From: Paraburkholderia rhizosphaerae
GTDB taxonomy: Bacteria; Pseudomonadota; Gammaproteobacteria; Burkholderiales; Burkholderiaceae
Direction: 5' to 3'
Length of the DNA: 64,000 nucleotides
Assembly (NCBI RefSeq): GCF_004366595.1
Contig: NZ_SORE01000003.1
Span: 248,001 to 312,000, forward strand
Position 1 is the stretch's first letter. Each line of letters starts with the position of its first letter. Below are positions 29,823 to 40,698 of this stretch, one piece after another. The position numbers were made by a program, and so were the translations under genes. Under the pieces are notes generated by a model that worked only from the letters and a program-made list of their open reading frames with translations, was not told where the DNA came from and made no database searches.

Positions 29823-30806
29823 ATGATAGCGAAAATCAATGGCGACCGGGCACTTGCTCTGGCTCGTGACGTGCTCGACATCGAAGCGGACGCGGTGCGC
29901 GCGCTTCGCGATCAGCTCGACGACGGTTTCGTCGAAGCGATCGACTTCATTCTTGGCTGTCGCGGCCGTGTGGTGGTATCAGGCATCGGCAAGTCTGGCC
30001 ATATCGCACGCAAGCTCGCGGCGACGCTCGCGAGCACGGGTACGCCGGCATTCTTTGTCCACCCGGCCGAAGCCAGTCACGGCGACCTCGGCATGATCAC
30101 GTCGGACGATGTGTTCATCGCGATGTCGAACTCGGGCGAATCGGAAGAACTGCTTGCGATCCTGCCGCTGATCAAACGGCTCGGTGCGAAGCTGATCGCG
30201 ATGACCGGCCGGCCAGGCTCGAGCCTCGCAACGATCGCTGACGTGCATCTGAACGCGGGCGTATCGAAAGAGGCCTGCCCGATGAATCTTGCGCCGACCG
30301 CCAGCACGACCGCGGCGCTCGCGCTGGGTGACGCGCTCGCGGTCGCGGTGCTCGAGGAACGTGGCTTCGGCCCGGACGACTTTGCCCGCTCGCATCCGGG
30401 CGGCGCGCTCGGCCGGCGCCTGCTCACCTATGTACGCGACGTGATGCGCACCGGTGACCAATTGCCGCAGGTGACGCCCGACGAGACTGTGCGCGACGCG
30501 CTGTTTCAGCTAACTGCAAAGCGCATGGGCATGACCGCGGTGGTCGACGAAGATACTCGCGTGAAGGGTATTTTCACCGACGGAGATTTGCGCCGGGTAC
30601 TTGAACGGGACGGAGACTTCCGCAATCTATCGATCGGTACGGTGATGACGCCGCATCCGCGCACGATCGGTCCGGACCGCCTCGCGGTCGAAGCCGTGGA
30701 ACTGATGGAACGGCACCGCATCAATCAGTTGCTCGTTGTCGATGAAGCCGGGCGACTGATTGGCGCACTCAATATGCACGACCTGTTTTCGAAGAAGGTG
30801 ATCTGA
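29823..30806 (+). CDS. kdsD: Arabinose-5-phosphate isomerase
   Basis: A 327-residue enzyme converting ribulose-5-phosphate to arabinose-5-phosphate, the first step to KDO of lipopolysaccharide. It has an N-terminal SIS domain (GRVVVSGIGKSGHIARKLAATLASTGTPAFFVHPAEA, about 46-82; MSNSGESEE) and two CBS domains (about 205-327). The conserved start MIAKINGDRALALARDVL is at 29823. No Shine-Dalgarno site is visible there, which fits the leaderless promoter. The stop overlaps the kdsC start by one base. Confidence 0.95.
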   Translation: MIAKINGDRALALARDVLDIEADAVRALRDQLDDGFVEAIDFILGCRGRVVVSGIGKSGHIARKLAATLASTGTPAFFVHPAEASHGDLGMITSDDVFIAMSNSGESEELLAILPLIKRLGAKLIAMTGRPGSSLATIADVHLNAGVSKEACPMNLAPTASTTAALALGDALAVAVLEERGFGPDDFARSHPGGALGRRLLTYVRDVMRTGDQLPQVTPDETVRDALFQLTAKRMGMTAVVDEDTRVKGIFTDGDLRRVLERDGDFRNLSIGTVMTPHPRTIGPDRLAVEAVELMERHRINQLLVVDEAGRLIGALNMHDLFSKKVI

Positions 30807-31342
30807 TGGCTGTTTCCCTTACCGCGACCGAACGCGCGAGCCGCGTGAAGCTGATGATTTTCGACGTCGACGGCGTGCTGACCGACGGCGGCCTGATGTT
30901 CACGGCTGAAGGCGACTGGATGAAGTCGTTCAACTCGATGGACGGCCACGGCGCGAAGCTGTTGCGCGAAGCGGGCATCGATACGGCGATCATCACCGGC
31001 CGCCAGTCGGGGATTGTCGTCGAGCGCGCGAAGAACCTGCGCATCACGCACGTCTATCAGGGCGTCGAAGACAAGCGCGTCGCGTTCGCGGACCTGCTGA
31101 AGACGACCGGCATGAAGGCCGACCAATGCGGTTACATGGGCGACGACTGGCCCGACCTCGCCGTGATGCTGCAAGTCGGCTTCGCGGCAGCGCCGGCCAA
31201 TTCGCATCCGGAAGTGATTGCCCGTGCGCATTGGGTCAGCGAAGCGCGCGGCGGCCACGGCGCGGTGCGCGAAGTGTGCGACACGCTGCTGCGCGCGCAG
31301 AATCGTTACGACGATCTGCTGCGCGCCGCGTGCGGACTGTGA
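30806..31342 (+). CDS. kdsC: 3-deoxy-manno-octulosonate-8-phosphatase
   Basis: A 178-residue HAD-superfamily phosphatase that releases KDO from KDO-8-phosphate. The catalytic motif FDVDGVLTDG (nucleophile and acid/base Asp) is near residues 18-27, with MGDDWPDLAVM carrying the metal-binding Asp residues. It is of the short C1-type without a cap domain and normally forms a tetramer. It is translationally coupled to kdsD and followed by lptC after 13 bases. Confidence 0.95.
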   Translation: MAVSLTATERASRVKLMIFDVDGVLTDGGLMFTAEGDWMKSFNSMDGHGAKLLREAGIDTAIITGRQSGIVVERAKNLRITHVYQGVEDKRVAFADLLKTTGMKADQCGYMGDDWPDLAVMLQVGFAAAPANSHPEVIARAHWVSEARGGHGAVREVCDTLLRAQNRYDDLLRAACGL

Positions 31343-31355
31343 ACGGATTGCACGG

Positions 31356-31955
31356 ATGAACAGGTTTCGCTGGACTTCGCTGATTCCGGTCGTCGCGATG
31401 GCGCTGCTTGCCGGTATCACCTACTGGCTGCTGCAGGCGACGAAGCCGCACACGAATGAAGACGTAGTCCGCCCGAAGGCGCATACGCCCGATTACTTCG
31501 CGGACGATTTTTCGGTCTCGGAGCTTGACCAGTCCGGCGCGACCCAGTACCGGCTTACCGCGCAGAAGCTGATTCACTACGAAGATACGGAAGATAGCGA
31601 CCTGACGAAACCGGCAATCCGTGCGTTCCAGCCCGGCAAACCGATCGTCACCGCAACCGGCGACTGGGGTACCGTGAACAGCGATGCATCGATCGTCAAC
31701 CTGTATGACAACGCGCGCATCCTCCGCGCTGCCGGTGACGGCGATCCGGAGATGCAAGCGGATTCGCAGCATTTTCGGGTGCTGGTGAACGACGATGTGA
31801 TCGAGACTGAAAAGCCGGTTAAACTTCGTCGCGGCCTTTCGGTCATGACGGCCGACGGCATGAATTACAACAATGTGACCCGGGTCATGAAGCTGTTCGG
31901 ACGCGTGCGCGGCGCCATCGCCGCATCGGACTCGGCCGGCAGCCTCTCCAGGTGA
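31356..31955 (+). CDS. lptC: LPS export protein LptC
   Basis: A 199-residue bitopic inner-membrane protein of the Lpt bridge that moves lipopolysaccharide from LptB2FG to LptA. One N-terminal helix (about residues 7-27, TSLIPVVAMALLAGITYWLL) precedes a beta-jellyroll periplasmic domain (about 50-190). It sits in the classic order kdsD-kdsC-lptC-lptA-lptB. The ATG at 31356 follows GGATTGCACGG. The C-terminus overlaps a possible GTG start of lptA by four bases. Confidence 0.92.
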   Translation: MNRFRWTSLIPVVAMALLAGITYWLLQATKPHTNEDVVRPKAHTPDYFADDFSVSELDQSGATQYRLTAQKLIHYEDTEDSDLTKPAIRAFQPGKPIVTATGDWGTVNSDASIVNLYDNARILRAAGDGDPEMQADSQHFRVLVNDDVIETEKPVKLRRGLSVMTADGMNYNNVTRVMKLFGRVRGAIAASDSAGSLSR

Positions 31956-31984
31956 CCCGGGTGTTTCATTTCCAGCGTGACTGC

Positions 31985-32728
31985 ATGAGCGAATCGTTCC
32001 CCCGTTTTTATGTCGGCTGCCTGCGCAGGCTGCACGCATTTCGCGTGCGGCGCGCGCCGCTGGTCGTCCAGCTGGCGGCTTTGCTTGCCGCGCTGCCGCT
32101 TGCGGCCTTCGCTCCGGTCGCGCACGCCGAACGCGCGGACAAGGACAAGCCGCTCAATATCGAAGCGGACAACATGACGTACGACGACCTGAAACAGGTC
32201 AACATCTTCACCGGTCATGTAGTCGCGACCAAAGGCACGATCCTGATCCGGGCCGATCGCGTCGAGGTCACGCAGGACCCGCAGGGCTATCAGTTCGCGA
32301 CCGGCACGTCGACCGGCAAAAACCTCGCGTACTTCCGGCAAAAGCGCGACGGCGTCGACGAATATATCGAAGGCAATGCCGAACGCATCGACTATGACGG
32401 CAAGCAGGACCTCACCACGCTGACCACGCGCGCGACCGTGCGCCGGTTGCAAGGGCTATCGACGGTGATGGATGAGGTGCACGGCAGCGTGATCACGTAC
32501 GACGGCCAGAAAGATTTCTATACGGCGAAAGCCGGTCCGGATGTCGCCGGTCCCGGCAACCCGACGGGCCGCGTGCGCGCGATGCTCGCGCCGCGCAACA
32601 CCGGCGCACAAACCACCGGCGCGCCGGTCACGCTGCAACCGTCGACCCGTTTCCAAGGCCAGAACGCGAACCCTACCGCTCCGTCGTCCACTGAAAGTCA
32701 AGGACAACAAGGAACCATGAAGCCGTGA
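31985..32728 (+). CDS. lptA: LPS transport periplasmic protein LptA
   Basis: A 247-residue periplasmic bridge protein. A signal peptide with a long basic n-region ends near [11 protein letters not shown]. The OstA-type domain (about residues 50-185) starts [29 protein letters not shown]. The last 60 residues are Pro/Thr/Gln-rich, longer than E. coli LptA and probably disordered. ATG at 31985 is chosen; a GTG at 31952, overlapping lptC, is an alternative. Its end overlaps the lptB GTG start by four bases. Confidence 0.9.
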   Translation: MSESFPRFYVGCLRRLHAFRVRRAPLVVQLAALLAALPLAAFAPVAHAERADKDKPLNIEADNMTYDDLKQVNIFTGHVVATKGTILIRADRVEVTQDPQGYQFATGTSTGKNLAYFRQKRDGVDEYIEGNAERIDYDGKQDLTTLTTRATVRRLQGLSTVMDEVHGSVITYDGQKDFYTAKAGPDVAGPGNPTGRVRAMLAPRNTGAQTTGAPVTLQPSTRFQGQNANPTAPSSTESQGQQGTMKP

Positions 32729-33507
32729 GCACCCCTGCGCTCCCCAATCGCAAGCCGGCAGGCACCAGCAGTTCGCTCGTCGTGCGCAATCTGAAGAAGC
32801 GTTATGGCTCGCGCACGGTCGTCAAGGACGTCTCGCTCGACGTGAAAAGCGGTGAAGTGGTCGGCCTGCTCGGACCGAACGGCGCGGGCAAGACCACGTC
32901 GTTCTATATGATCGTCGGCCTTGTGCCGCTCGACGCCGGTGAAATCGACCTGGACGGCAAGTCAATCAGCCTGCTGCCCATTCATAAACGCGCGTCGCTC
33001 GGGCTTTCGTATCTGCCGCAAGAGGCTTCGGTGTTCCGCAAGCTGTCGGTCGAGCAGAACATCCGCGCGGTGCTCGAACTGCAGTACGACGACAACGGCA
33101 AGCGCCTGTCGAAGGACGCCATCGCACAACGCACCGAAGCGTTGCTCGATGAGTTGCAGATTGCTCACCTGCGCGAGAACCCGGCGCTGTCACTGTCGGG
33201 CGGCGAACGGCGGCGCGTCGAGATCGCCCGTGCGCTGGCGACCAACCCGAGCTTCATTCTGCTCGACGAACCGTTCGCGGGCGTCGACCCGATCGCCGTG
33301 CTTGAAATCCAGAAGATCGTCAAGTTCCTGAAGCAGCGCAATATCGGCGTGCTGATCACCGACCATAACGTGCGCGAAACGCTTGGCATCTGTGACCACG
33401 CGTACATCATTAGCGACGGCAGTGTGCTCGCGGCCGGCGCGCCCGGCGACATCATCGAAAACGAGAACGTGCGGCGCGTCTATCTGGGCGAGCACTTCCG
33501 CATGTAA
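32725..33507 (+). CDS. lptB: LPS export ABC transporter ATP-binding protein
   Basis: A 260-residue ABC ATPase that powers extraction of lipopolysaccharide by LptB2FG. Walker [10 protein letters not shown] (about residues 51-59), signature [17 protein letters not shown], Walker [14 protein letters not shown] and switch His in ITDHNVRE are all present. It starts with GTG overlapping the lptA stop (GTGA). It ends 223 bases before rpoN. Confidence 0.96.
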   Translation: MSTPALPNRKPAGTSSSLVVRNLKKRYGSRTVVKDVSLDVKSGEVVGLLGPNGAGKTTSFYMIVGLVPLDAGEIDLDGKSISLLPIHKRASLGLSYLPQEASVFRKLSVEQNIRAVLELQYDDNGKRLSKDAIAQRTEALLDELQIAHLRENPALSLSGGERRRVEIARALATNPSFILLDEPFAGVDPIAVLEIQKIVKFLKQRNIGVLITDHNVRETLGICDHAYIISDGSVLAAGAPGDIIENENVRRVYLGEHFRM

Positions 33508-33730
33508 CGCCGCCCGACTCTGGGAACGGCTATGCGGACGTGCGACGTTCTGCCGTTTGCGAACGCGTAACAAGTGGCTTCCGTAATTTTGTCAAGATAG
33601 GCTCGACGTTTCGCGCCCCGCGTTCGCGCCCCGCGCGCCGATCCGCATCGAAAAATCTCCACCACCCGCATTTATGCGGTGTCGCAAGGTTTCGCGGTCG
33701 TGGCAAACTCTCTACAATGAATTCACTGCC

Positions 33731-35245
33731 ATGAAAGCTAGCCTCCAACTCCGCCTGTCGCAGCATCTTGCGCTGACACCTCAACTGCAACAGTCCATCC
33801 GGCTGCTGCAGCTGTCTACGCTTGAGCTGCAACAAGAGGTCTCGATGGCGATTTCGCAGAACCCGCTACTCGAAACCGAGGACGACTGGATCGCAAGCCC
33901 GCTGCGCGTGGCGGCCGACGGCTCGGTAATCGCGCAAGCGCCGGCCAACGCTGCGCCGGAGCCGATGGCTAGCATGCCGTCGTCTGGTTCTTCCGCATCC
34001 GGTGAAACCGCGGAGAGCAGCGAGCCACAGGGCGTCGACGAATACAATGGCCTCGCGTCGGACAGCAACGCCGATGCGACCCAGTGGAATCTGGACGATT
34101 ACGGCCGCTCCGGCAACGCTTCGGATGACGACGATCTGCCGCCGTTGCAAATCCACGAATCCACCACTACGCTGCGCGATCATCTGACCGCGCAGTTGCG
34201 CGTCACGCAGGCTAGTCCGCGAGATCGCGCGCTCGTCACGTTCCTGATCGAATCGCTCGACGACGACGGTTACCTGACTGCCACGCTCGAAGAAGTGCTG
34301 GCAGACCTGCCAGAAGAACTCGAAGTCGATCTCGACGAATTGAACGCGGCGCTCGCGCTGCTGCATAGTTTCGATCCGGCCGGTGTGGGCGCACGCTCCG
34401 CATCCGAATGCCTGAAGCTGCAACTGTGTCGGCTCGAGCCGTCGCCGACGCGCACGCTTGCGCTCGAGATCGTCGCGCACCATCTGGAACTGCTTGCCGC
34501 TCGCGACTTCACGCGTTTGCGCAAACATTTGAAAGCAAACGATGACGACCTGCGCGACGCGCATACGCTGATCCGCTCGCTCGAACCGTTTCCGGGCGCG
34601 GCCTATGGCAAGGCCGAAGCGGACTACGTGGTGCCCGACATCATGGTGCGCAAAACGGCACAGGGATGGCTCGCCGAGTTGAATCCGGAAGTGGTGCCGA
34701 AGCTGCGCATCAACCATCTTTACGCGAATATTCTGCGCAACAACCGGGGCGATCCGGGCAGCGGATCGCTGCGTCAACAACTACAGGAAGCGCGCTGGCT
34801 GATCAAAAACATCCAGCAAAGATTTGAAACGATCCTGCGCGTCGCGCAAGCGATTGTCGAGCGTCAAAAGAATTTTTTTGCCCATGGTGAAATTGCCATG
34901 CGCCCCTTGGTTTTGCGGGAAATAGCTGATACGCTGGGCCTACACGAGTCGACGGTCTCGCGTGTGACAACCGGAAAGTACATGCTCACCCCATTCGGGA
35001 CGCTTGAATTTAAGTACTTCTTCGGATCGCACGTATCGACCGACACCGGGGGCGCGGCCTCTTCCACGGCCATTCGCGCGCTCATCAAGCAACTGATAGG
35101 AGCTGAAGACACCAAATCTCCTCTTTCAGACAGCCGCATTGCCGAACTGCTGGCCGAACAAGGTTTCGTGGTTGCACGGCGCACCGTAGCAAAATACCGC
35201 GAAGCGTTAAAGATCCCAGCAGTCAATCTGCGCAAGTCTCTGTAG
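33731..35245 (+). CDS. rpoN: RNA polymerase sigma-54 factor
   Basis: A 504-residue alternative sigma factor. The Gln/Leu-rich region I is at the start ([21 protein letters not shown]). An acidic, low-complexity region II follows (about residues 60-140), then the core-binding domain, the helix-turn-helix and the RpoN box [10 protein letters not shown] near the C-terminus. It directs enhancer-dependent transcription from -24/-12 promoters with AAA+ activators. The ATG is placed by the conserved [11 protein letters not shown]; upstream in-frame sequence is rejected. It lies between lptB and hpf, the standard order. Confidence 0.96.
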   Translation: MKASLQLRLSQHLALTPQLQQSIRLLQLSTLELQQEVSMAISQNPLLETEDDWIASPLRVAADGSVIAQAPANAAPEPMASMPSSGSSASGETAESSEPQGVDEYNGLASDSNADATQWNLDDYGRSGNASDDDDLPPLQIHESTTTLRDHLTAQLRVTQASPRDRALVTFLIESLDDDGYLTATLEEVLADLPEELEVDLDELNAALALLHSFDPAGVGARSASECLKLQLCRLEPSPTRTLALEIVAHHLELLAARDFTRLRKHLKANDDDLRDAHTLIRSLEPFPGAAYGKAEADYVVPDIMVRKTAQGWLAELNPEVVPKLRINHLYANILRNNRGDPGSGSLRQQLQEARWLIKNIQQRFETILRVAQAIVERQKNFFAHGEIAMRPLVLREIADTLGLHESTVSRVTTGKYMLTPFGTLEFKYFFGSHVSTDTGGAASSTAIRALIKQLIGAEDTKSPLSDSRIAELLAEQGFVVARRTVAKYREALKIPAVNLRKSL

Positions 35246-35417
35246 CTCGCTGCTTTCCGCGGCGGGCATTTTCCGGCCGCGCCGCTGGTTGGCGGAGCAG
35301 GCTGGCCGATACGACCTGTCGTGCTGTTGCCGGGGAGCAGCACAGACGGGCCGGCAGATCGACCGGCGCTGTCGCAATCCATGCGGATCCTGGCGGCCAT
35401 TCGCTTGGAGAAGCACT

Positions 35418-35777
35418 ATGAATCTGAAGATCAGTGGACACCATCTCGAAGTCACACCAGCATTGCGAGAATACGTGATCACCAAGTTAGATAGAGTGCT
35501 AAGGCATTTTGATCAGGTGATCGACGGCAACGTGGTCCTCTCGGTCGACAATCACAAGGAAAAGGAAAAGAGACAAAAGGTTGAAATCAACCTGCATCTG
35601 AAGGGCAAGGATATTTTTGTCGAGAGCTGCGATAGCGATCTGTACGCGGCAATCGACCTGATGATCGACAAGCTGGACAGGCAAGTCATTCGTCACAAGG
35701 ATCGTCTGCAAGGCCACCAGCACGAAGCAATCAAGTATCAACCGGTGGCGATTCCGGTGGAGGTGCCGCCGCAATAA
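35418..35777 (+). CDS. hpf: Ribosome hibernation promoting factor (sigma-54 modulation protein)
   Basis: A 119-residue short-form HPF/YfiA protein that binds the 30S decoding centre in stationary phase. The start [20 protein letters not shown] and the central [47 protein letters not shown] block are family hallmarks. The C-terminal dimerising domain of long HPF is absent. It is located downstream of rpoN, as in most proteobacteria, and followed by a strong terminator. Confidence 0.94.
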   Translation: MNLKISGHHLEVTPALREYVITKLDRVLRHFDQVIDGNVVLSVDNHKEKEKRQKVEINLHLKGKDIFVESCDSDLYAAIDLMIDKLDRQVIRHKDRLQGHQHEAIKYQPVAIPVEVPPQ

Positions 35778-35855
35778 GCGGTGGTTGGCCTCGCTACTGG
35801 CCGCAACAGGCCGCGAAGCCCGGCAACTCGCCGCGCGACGCGAGTCCACTTACGC

Positions 35856-35884
35856 AAAACCGCCCATTTCAGGGCGGTTTTTTC
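35856..35884 (+). terminator. Rho-independent terminator after hpf
   Basis: AAAACCGCCC pairs with GGGCGGTTTT around ATTTCA and is followed by more T. Confidence 0.9.
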
Positions 35885-36147
35885 GTTTGGTGAAAGGTGC
35901 ACCCAGATAATCGCCATTTTTCGATCAGGTACGCTCGCGTGTGCTTCGGATGCGAAACCGACTGCCATGGCGCGGCGCACCATCCATTGCAACGCTGTTC
36001 TATAATGTTTTGGTCACTTTCGGGGTCTATCAGCCCGAGTCCTGCTTTTTGGGCTCAACTGCGCATCGCCGTGAGCATCTGCCGAGCATGGAACGCTATT
36101 CAAACGCCACAGCGAGGAGAACCCAGGCGATCAACGCGCCTGCCAAC

Positions 36148-36603
36148 ATGAATCGTTTAGCCAAATATCTTCCGCTCGAGAACGTCGTCGTCGGCCTTTC
36201 CGTTACCAGCAAGAAGCGCGTATTCGAGCAAGCGGGCCTGATCTTCGAAAACCAGAACGGCATCGCCCGCAGCACCGTCACCGACAATCTGTTCGCGCGC
36301 GAGCGCCTTGGCTCGACCGGGCTCGGTGAAGGCGTGGCGATTCCACATGGCCGGATCAAAGGCTTGAAGCAGCCGCTCGCCGCGTTTGTGCGTCTCGCGG
36401 ACCCGATTCCATTCGAGTCGCCGGATGGCCAGCCGGTATCGCTGCTGATCTTCCTGCTGGTCCCCGAACAGGCGACCCAGCAGCACCTCGAAATCCTGTC
36501 GGAGATTGCCCAGTTGCTGTCCGACCGCGAAACCCGCGAGCGCCTGCACACGGAAGAAAATCGCGAGGCGTTGCATAGCCTGCTCACTCAGTGGCAACCT
36601 TGA
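36148..36603 (+). CDS. ptsN: Nitrogen-PTS EIIA protein
   Basis: A 151-residue EIIA-Ntr phosphocarrier of the regulatory PTS, which links nitrogen, potassium and envelope control. The phosphorylated histidine is in GEGVAIPHGRIKGLKQPLAAFVRL (about residue 65). MNRLAKYLPLENVV is the conserved start; an in-frame ATG 20 codons upstream is possible but not favoured. It is separated from hpf by a terminator, so it has its own promoter. Confidence 0.93.
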   Translation: MNRLAKYLPLENVVVGLSVTSKKRVFEQAGLIFENQNGIARSTVTDNLFARERLGSTGLGEGVAIPHGRIKGLKQPLAAFVRLADPIPFESPDGQPVSLLIFLLVPEQATQQHLEILSEIAQLLSDRETRERLHTEENREALHSLLTQWQP

Positions 36604-36905
36604 CAGATACCAACATAGCGGCACAATGCGCGACCAGGGGCATCGCCCGGATTGCGCGGCGGTTGGCCAACCGGTCGGCGGCGATTGCGCGGGTAACCCG
36701 CGAAGTAACCGTCTGACGCGCGATCGGCCGTCGCCGGCTCGCGCAGCCTCGGTTGCCGCCGGAGACTAGCCGGCAGACCGGATTGCAACCAGAACCGCAA
36801 CCCAAATGGCCCGCGCCGGCCAACTCGCGGCGCACGCGTCGCGGCAACGAGCGCGGAAGCGGCAGATAGCGGCACATAAGCGGCGCACACCGGAGTCATG
36901 GACAC
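36604..36905. other. ptsN-hprK spacer with two small palindromes
   Basis: No gene seen in these 302 bases. Two short perfect palindromes occur: GGTTGGCCAACC (36661-36672) and CGCGGGT-A-ACCCGCG (36688-36702). Neither is followed by a T-run. Confidence 0.4.
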
Positions 36906-37874
36906 ATGGATACGTCCAGCATCAACGCCCAAAGTATTTTTGACGACAATGCCGCCACGCTAAAGCTCAGCTGGCTGACCGGGCATGAAGGCTGGGAGCG
37001 CGGCTTTTCGGCGGAAACGGTTGCCACTGCAACGTCCAGTGCGGACCTCGTCGGCCACCTGAACCTGATCCACCCGAACCGGATTCAGGTGCTGGGCGAA
37101 GCCGAAACCAATTACTACCAACGCCAATCCGACGAAGACCGCTCGCGCCATATGGCCGAACTGATCGCACTCGAGCCGCCGTTCCTCGTGGTTGCGGGCG
37201 GCGTGGCCGCGCCGCCGGAACTGGTGTTGCGCTGCACGCGCTCGTCGACGCCGCTGTTCACCACGCCGATGTCGCCGGCGGCAGTCATCGATAGCCTGCG
37301 GCTCTATATGTCGCGCATCCTTGCACCGCGCGCGACGCTACACGGCGTGTTTCTCGACATTCTCGGCATGGGCGTGCTGCTCACAGGCGACTCGGGCCTC
37401 GGCAAGAGCGAACTTGGCCTTGAACTGATCAGCCGCGGCCACGGCCTCGTCGCGGACGATGCAGTCGACTTCGTACGGCTCGGACCGGATTTCGTCGAAG
37501 GGCGCTGCCCGCCGTTGCTGCAGAACCTGCTCGAAGTGCGCGGCCTCGGCCTGCTCGACATCAAGACGATCTTCGGTGAGACCGCGGTACGCCGGAAGAT
37601 GAAGCTCAAGCTGATCGTTCAGCTGGTGCGCCGGCCGGACGGCGAATTCCAGCGTCTGCCGCTCGAAAGCCAGACGGTCGACGTGCTCGGTTTGCCGATC
37701 AGCAAGGTGACCATTCAGGTGGCGGCCGGCCGCAACCTCGCGGTGCTGGTCGAAGCGGCAGTGCGCAACACGATCCTGCAGTTGCGCGGTATCGATACGC
37801 TGCGCGACTTCATGGACCGCCAGCGTCTCGCGATGCAGGACCCGGACAGCCAGTTCCCAGGCAAGCTCATTTGA
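36906..37874 (+). CDS. hprK: HPr kinase/phosphorylase
   Basis: A 322-residue bifunctional enzyme that phosphorylates a serine of HPr-type proteins and reverses it. The N-terminal domain (1-130) precedes a P-loop [19 protein letters not shown] (about residues 160-178). The family signature [21 protein letters not shown] follows at about 206-226. In betaproteobacteria it acts with the incomplete nitrogen-type PTS. The ATG follows GGAGTCATGGACAC. It sits between ptsN and rapZ, the usual order. Confidence 0.95.
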   Translation: MDTSSINAQSIFDDNAATLKLSWLTGHEGWERGFSAETVATATSSADLVGHLNLIHPNRIQVLGEAETNYYQRQSDEDRSRHMAELIALEPPFLVVAGGVAAPPELVLRCTRSSTPLFTTPMSPAAVIDSLRLYMSRILAPRATLHGVFLDILGMGVLLTGDSGLGKSELGLELISRGHGLVADDAVDFVRLGPDFVEGRCPPLLQNLLEVRGLGLLDIKTIFGETAVRRKMKLKLIVQLVRRPDGEFQRLPLESQTVDVLGLPISKVTIQVAAGRNLAVLVEAAVRNTILQLRGIDTLRDFMDRQRLAMQDPDSQFPGKLI

Positions 37875-37947
37875 AGTAACAAGGGTGCGCGGCGGAGCGG
37901 GTGGAAAAAGCTGATGCTATGATGAAACGAACCGACCTCACTACCCC

Positions 37948-38841
<894 letters not shown>

Positions 38842-38843
38842 CC

Positions 38844-38861
38844 GGCCGCGCGTGCGCGGCC
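38844..38861 (+). terminator. Hairpin after rapZ
   Basis: GGCCGCGC-GT-GCGCGGCC, followed by TTAA. A very stable stem with a tiny loop and short T-run; terminator-like. Confidence 0.5.
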
Positions 38862-38880
38862 TTAACCGAAGCGTTGCGCC

Positions 38881-39516
38881 ATGTCATCTACCCCGTCCGT
38901 GATTGCCGATGTGCCGCTGTTCCCACTGCACACCGTTCTGTTTCCCGATGGGCTTCTGCCCTTGAAGATCTTCGAAGCGCGCTATCTCGACATGGCGCGC
39001 GGCTGTCTGCGCGATCAATCGCCGTTCGGCGTGTGTCTGCTGAAAAGCGGCGGCGAGGTCGCGAAACCGGATGAGCCGTCGGTGCCCGAGTCGGTCGGGT
39101 GCCTTGCGGACATCGATCAATGCGATGTCGACGAATTCGGCATGCTGCTGATTCGCGCGCGCGGCACACAACGCTTCAGGCTGCTGTCGTACCGGGTCGA
39201 ACAGAGCGGTCTGCTGGTGGGCATGGCCGAACCGCTAGGGGAAGACGTTCCGCTTGAAGGCCCGACCCATCTGGCAAAGTTTGGCGCGTGCGCGGAAGTG
39301 CTCGAACGGATCATATCCAGCATCCGCGAACGCGATCCGGATCGCCTGCCGTTTCATGAGCCGTTCCGGCTCGACGATCCGTCGTGGGTGTCCAACCGAT
39401 TGTCGGAAGTCCTGCCGATTGCGCTGCGCTCGCGACAAAAACTGATGGAACTACTCGATGCGGGCGCGCGTATCGATGTCGTGCATCACTATATGCAGCA
39501 GCACCAGTTGCTGTAG
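38881..39516 (+). CDS. LON N-terminal (substrate-binding) domain protein
   Basis: A 211-residue stand-alone LON_substr_bdg domain: VPLFPLHTVLFPDGLLPLKIFEARYLDMARGCL at residues 10-42 and GTQRFRLLSYRVEQSGLLVGMAE mid-protein. It lacks the ATPase and protease parts of Lon, so it may be a substrate adaptor of unknown function. It is located 39 bases after rapZ and convergent with mutY. Confidence 0.88.
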   Translation: MSSTPSVIADVPLFPLHTVLFPDGLLPLKIFEARYLDMARGCLRDQSPFGVCLLKSGGEVAKPDEPSVPESVGCLADIDQCDVDEFGMLLIRARGTQRFRLLSYRVEQSGLLVGMAEPLGEDVPLEGPTHLAKFGACAEVLERIISSIRERDPDRLPFHEPFRLDDPSWVSNRLSEVLPIALRSRQKLMELLDAGARIDVVHHYMQQHQLL

Positions 39517-39602
39517 AGATACGACAGCGCGGAGACCGCGGCGACCATTGCCCCTGCGGTGACACCCGATCGCCCACGGCAAAAGAGCAAAAGAACCCGG
39601 CG

Positions 39603-40691
39603 CTACAGCAGCGAACCCTGCAAACCATCGAGCAGCTTTCGCACGGGCGCCGGAACGCCATACGCGTCGATGTCGCTTAACGGGACCCACGCCGTTTCGC
39701 CATCCGCGAGCGCTACCTGCGCGCCCGCAACACGGTTCAATTCGACCACGCGCGGCTCGATGTCGAGCCGAAAGTGCGTAAACGTATGCGTGAGCGGCGC
39801 AAGCCGCGACGCCGCCGCGCTTGCGCCGAACGACCGCGCGCGCTGCGCGAGCGCGGCTTCATCGGCGGCCTCCGGCAAACTCCACAAGCCGCCCCAGATG
39901 CCCGACGGCGGGCGCTTTTCCAGCATCACCGAATTTCCATCGCGCAATACCAGCATCCAGGTCCGCCGCGTCGGCACCGCCTTCTTCGGCCGCGCAGCCG
40001 GCAGTTCGCGCTGACGTCCGGTCACGTTCGCGACGCAATCCGCGGCAAACGGACAGCGTGCGCAATCGGGCCGCCCACGTACGCACAGCGTCGCACCCAG
40101 ATCCATCAGGCCTTGCGTATAAGCGCTGACTTCGTCGTTTGTCGCATTCGCGGGCAGCAGCGACTCGGCGAGCGCCCACATCGCATTCTCGACGCGTTTC
40201 TCACCCGGAAAGCCTTCGACACCGAACACGCGCGCGAGCACTCGCTTTACATTGCCGTCGAGAATCGTCGCGCGCGCGCCGAACGCGAACGACGCAATCG
40301 CAGCCGCCGTCGACCGGCCGATACCGGGCAATTCCGCGAGTTCATCGACCGACTCCGGAAACGCGCCGCGATGCTGCTCGACGACCACCTGCGCACAGCG
40401 ATGCAGATTACGCGCACGCGAGTAGTAACCGAGCCCGGCCCAAAGCGCCATCACATCGTCGGCCGCCGCCGCGGCGAGCGACGCAATGTCCGGAAAGCGC
40501 GCGAGAAACCGCGCGTAGTACGGGACTACCGTCGACACCTGGGTCTGCTGCAGCATGATCTCGGACAGCCAGATCCGGTACGCGTCGCGGGTGTTCTGCC
40601 ACGGCAGGTCATGGCGGCCGTGCTGGCGTTGCCATGCGATCAAGCGCACAGAGAAATCGGTCAAAGCGGGTATCGTGGGCAGGACGGACAT
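39603..40691 (-). CDS. mutY: A/G-specific adenine glycosylase
   Basis: A 362-residue base-excision repair enzyme that removes adenine mispaired with 8-oxoguanine. The helix-hairpin-helix region LPGIGRSTAAAIASFAFG has the nearby catalytic Asp in ILDGNVKRVLARV. The iron-sulfur ligands fit C-x6-C-x2-C-x5-C (CVRGRPDCARCPFAADC). A C-terminal Nudix-like domain reads opposite-strand 8-oxoG (about residues 230-360). Start MSVLPTIPALTDF at 40691, seven bases after mutM ends, so the two GO-system genes form an operon. Confidence 0.96.
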   Translation of the reverse strand: MSVLPTIPALTDFSVRLIAWQRQHGRHDLPWQNTRDAYRIWLSEIMLQQTQVSTVVPYYARFLARFPDIASLAAAAADDVMALWAGLGYYSRARNLHRCAQVVVEQHRGAFPESVDELAELPGIGRSTAAAIASFAFGARATILDGNVKRVLARVFGVEGFPGEKRVENAMWALAESLLPANATNDEVSAYTQGLMDLGATLCVRGRPDCARCPFAADCVANVTGRQRELPAARPKKAVPTRRTWMLVLRDGNSVMLEKRPPSGIWGGLWSLPEAADEAALAQRARSFGASAAASRLAPLTHTFTHFRLDIEPRVVELNRVAGAQVALADGETAWVPLSDIDAYGVPAPVRKLLDGLQGSLL

Positions 40692-40698
40692 TGAACAA

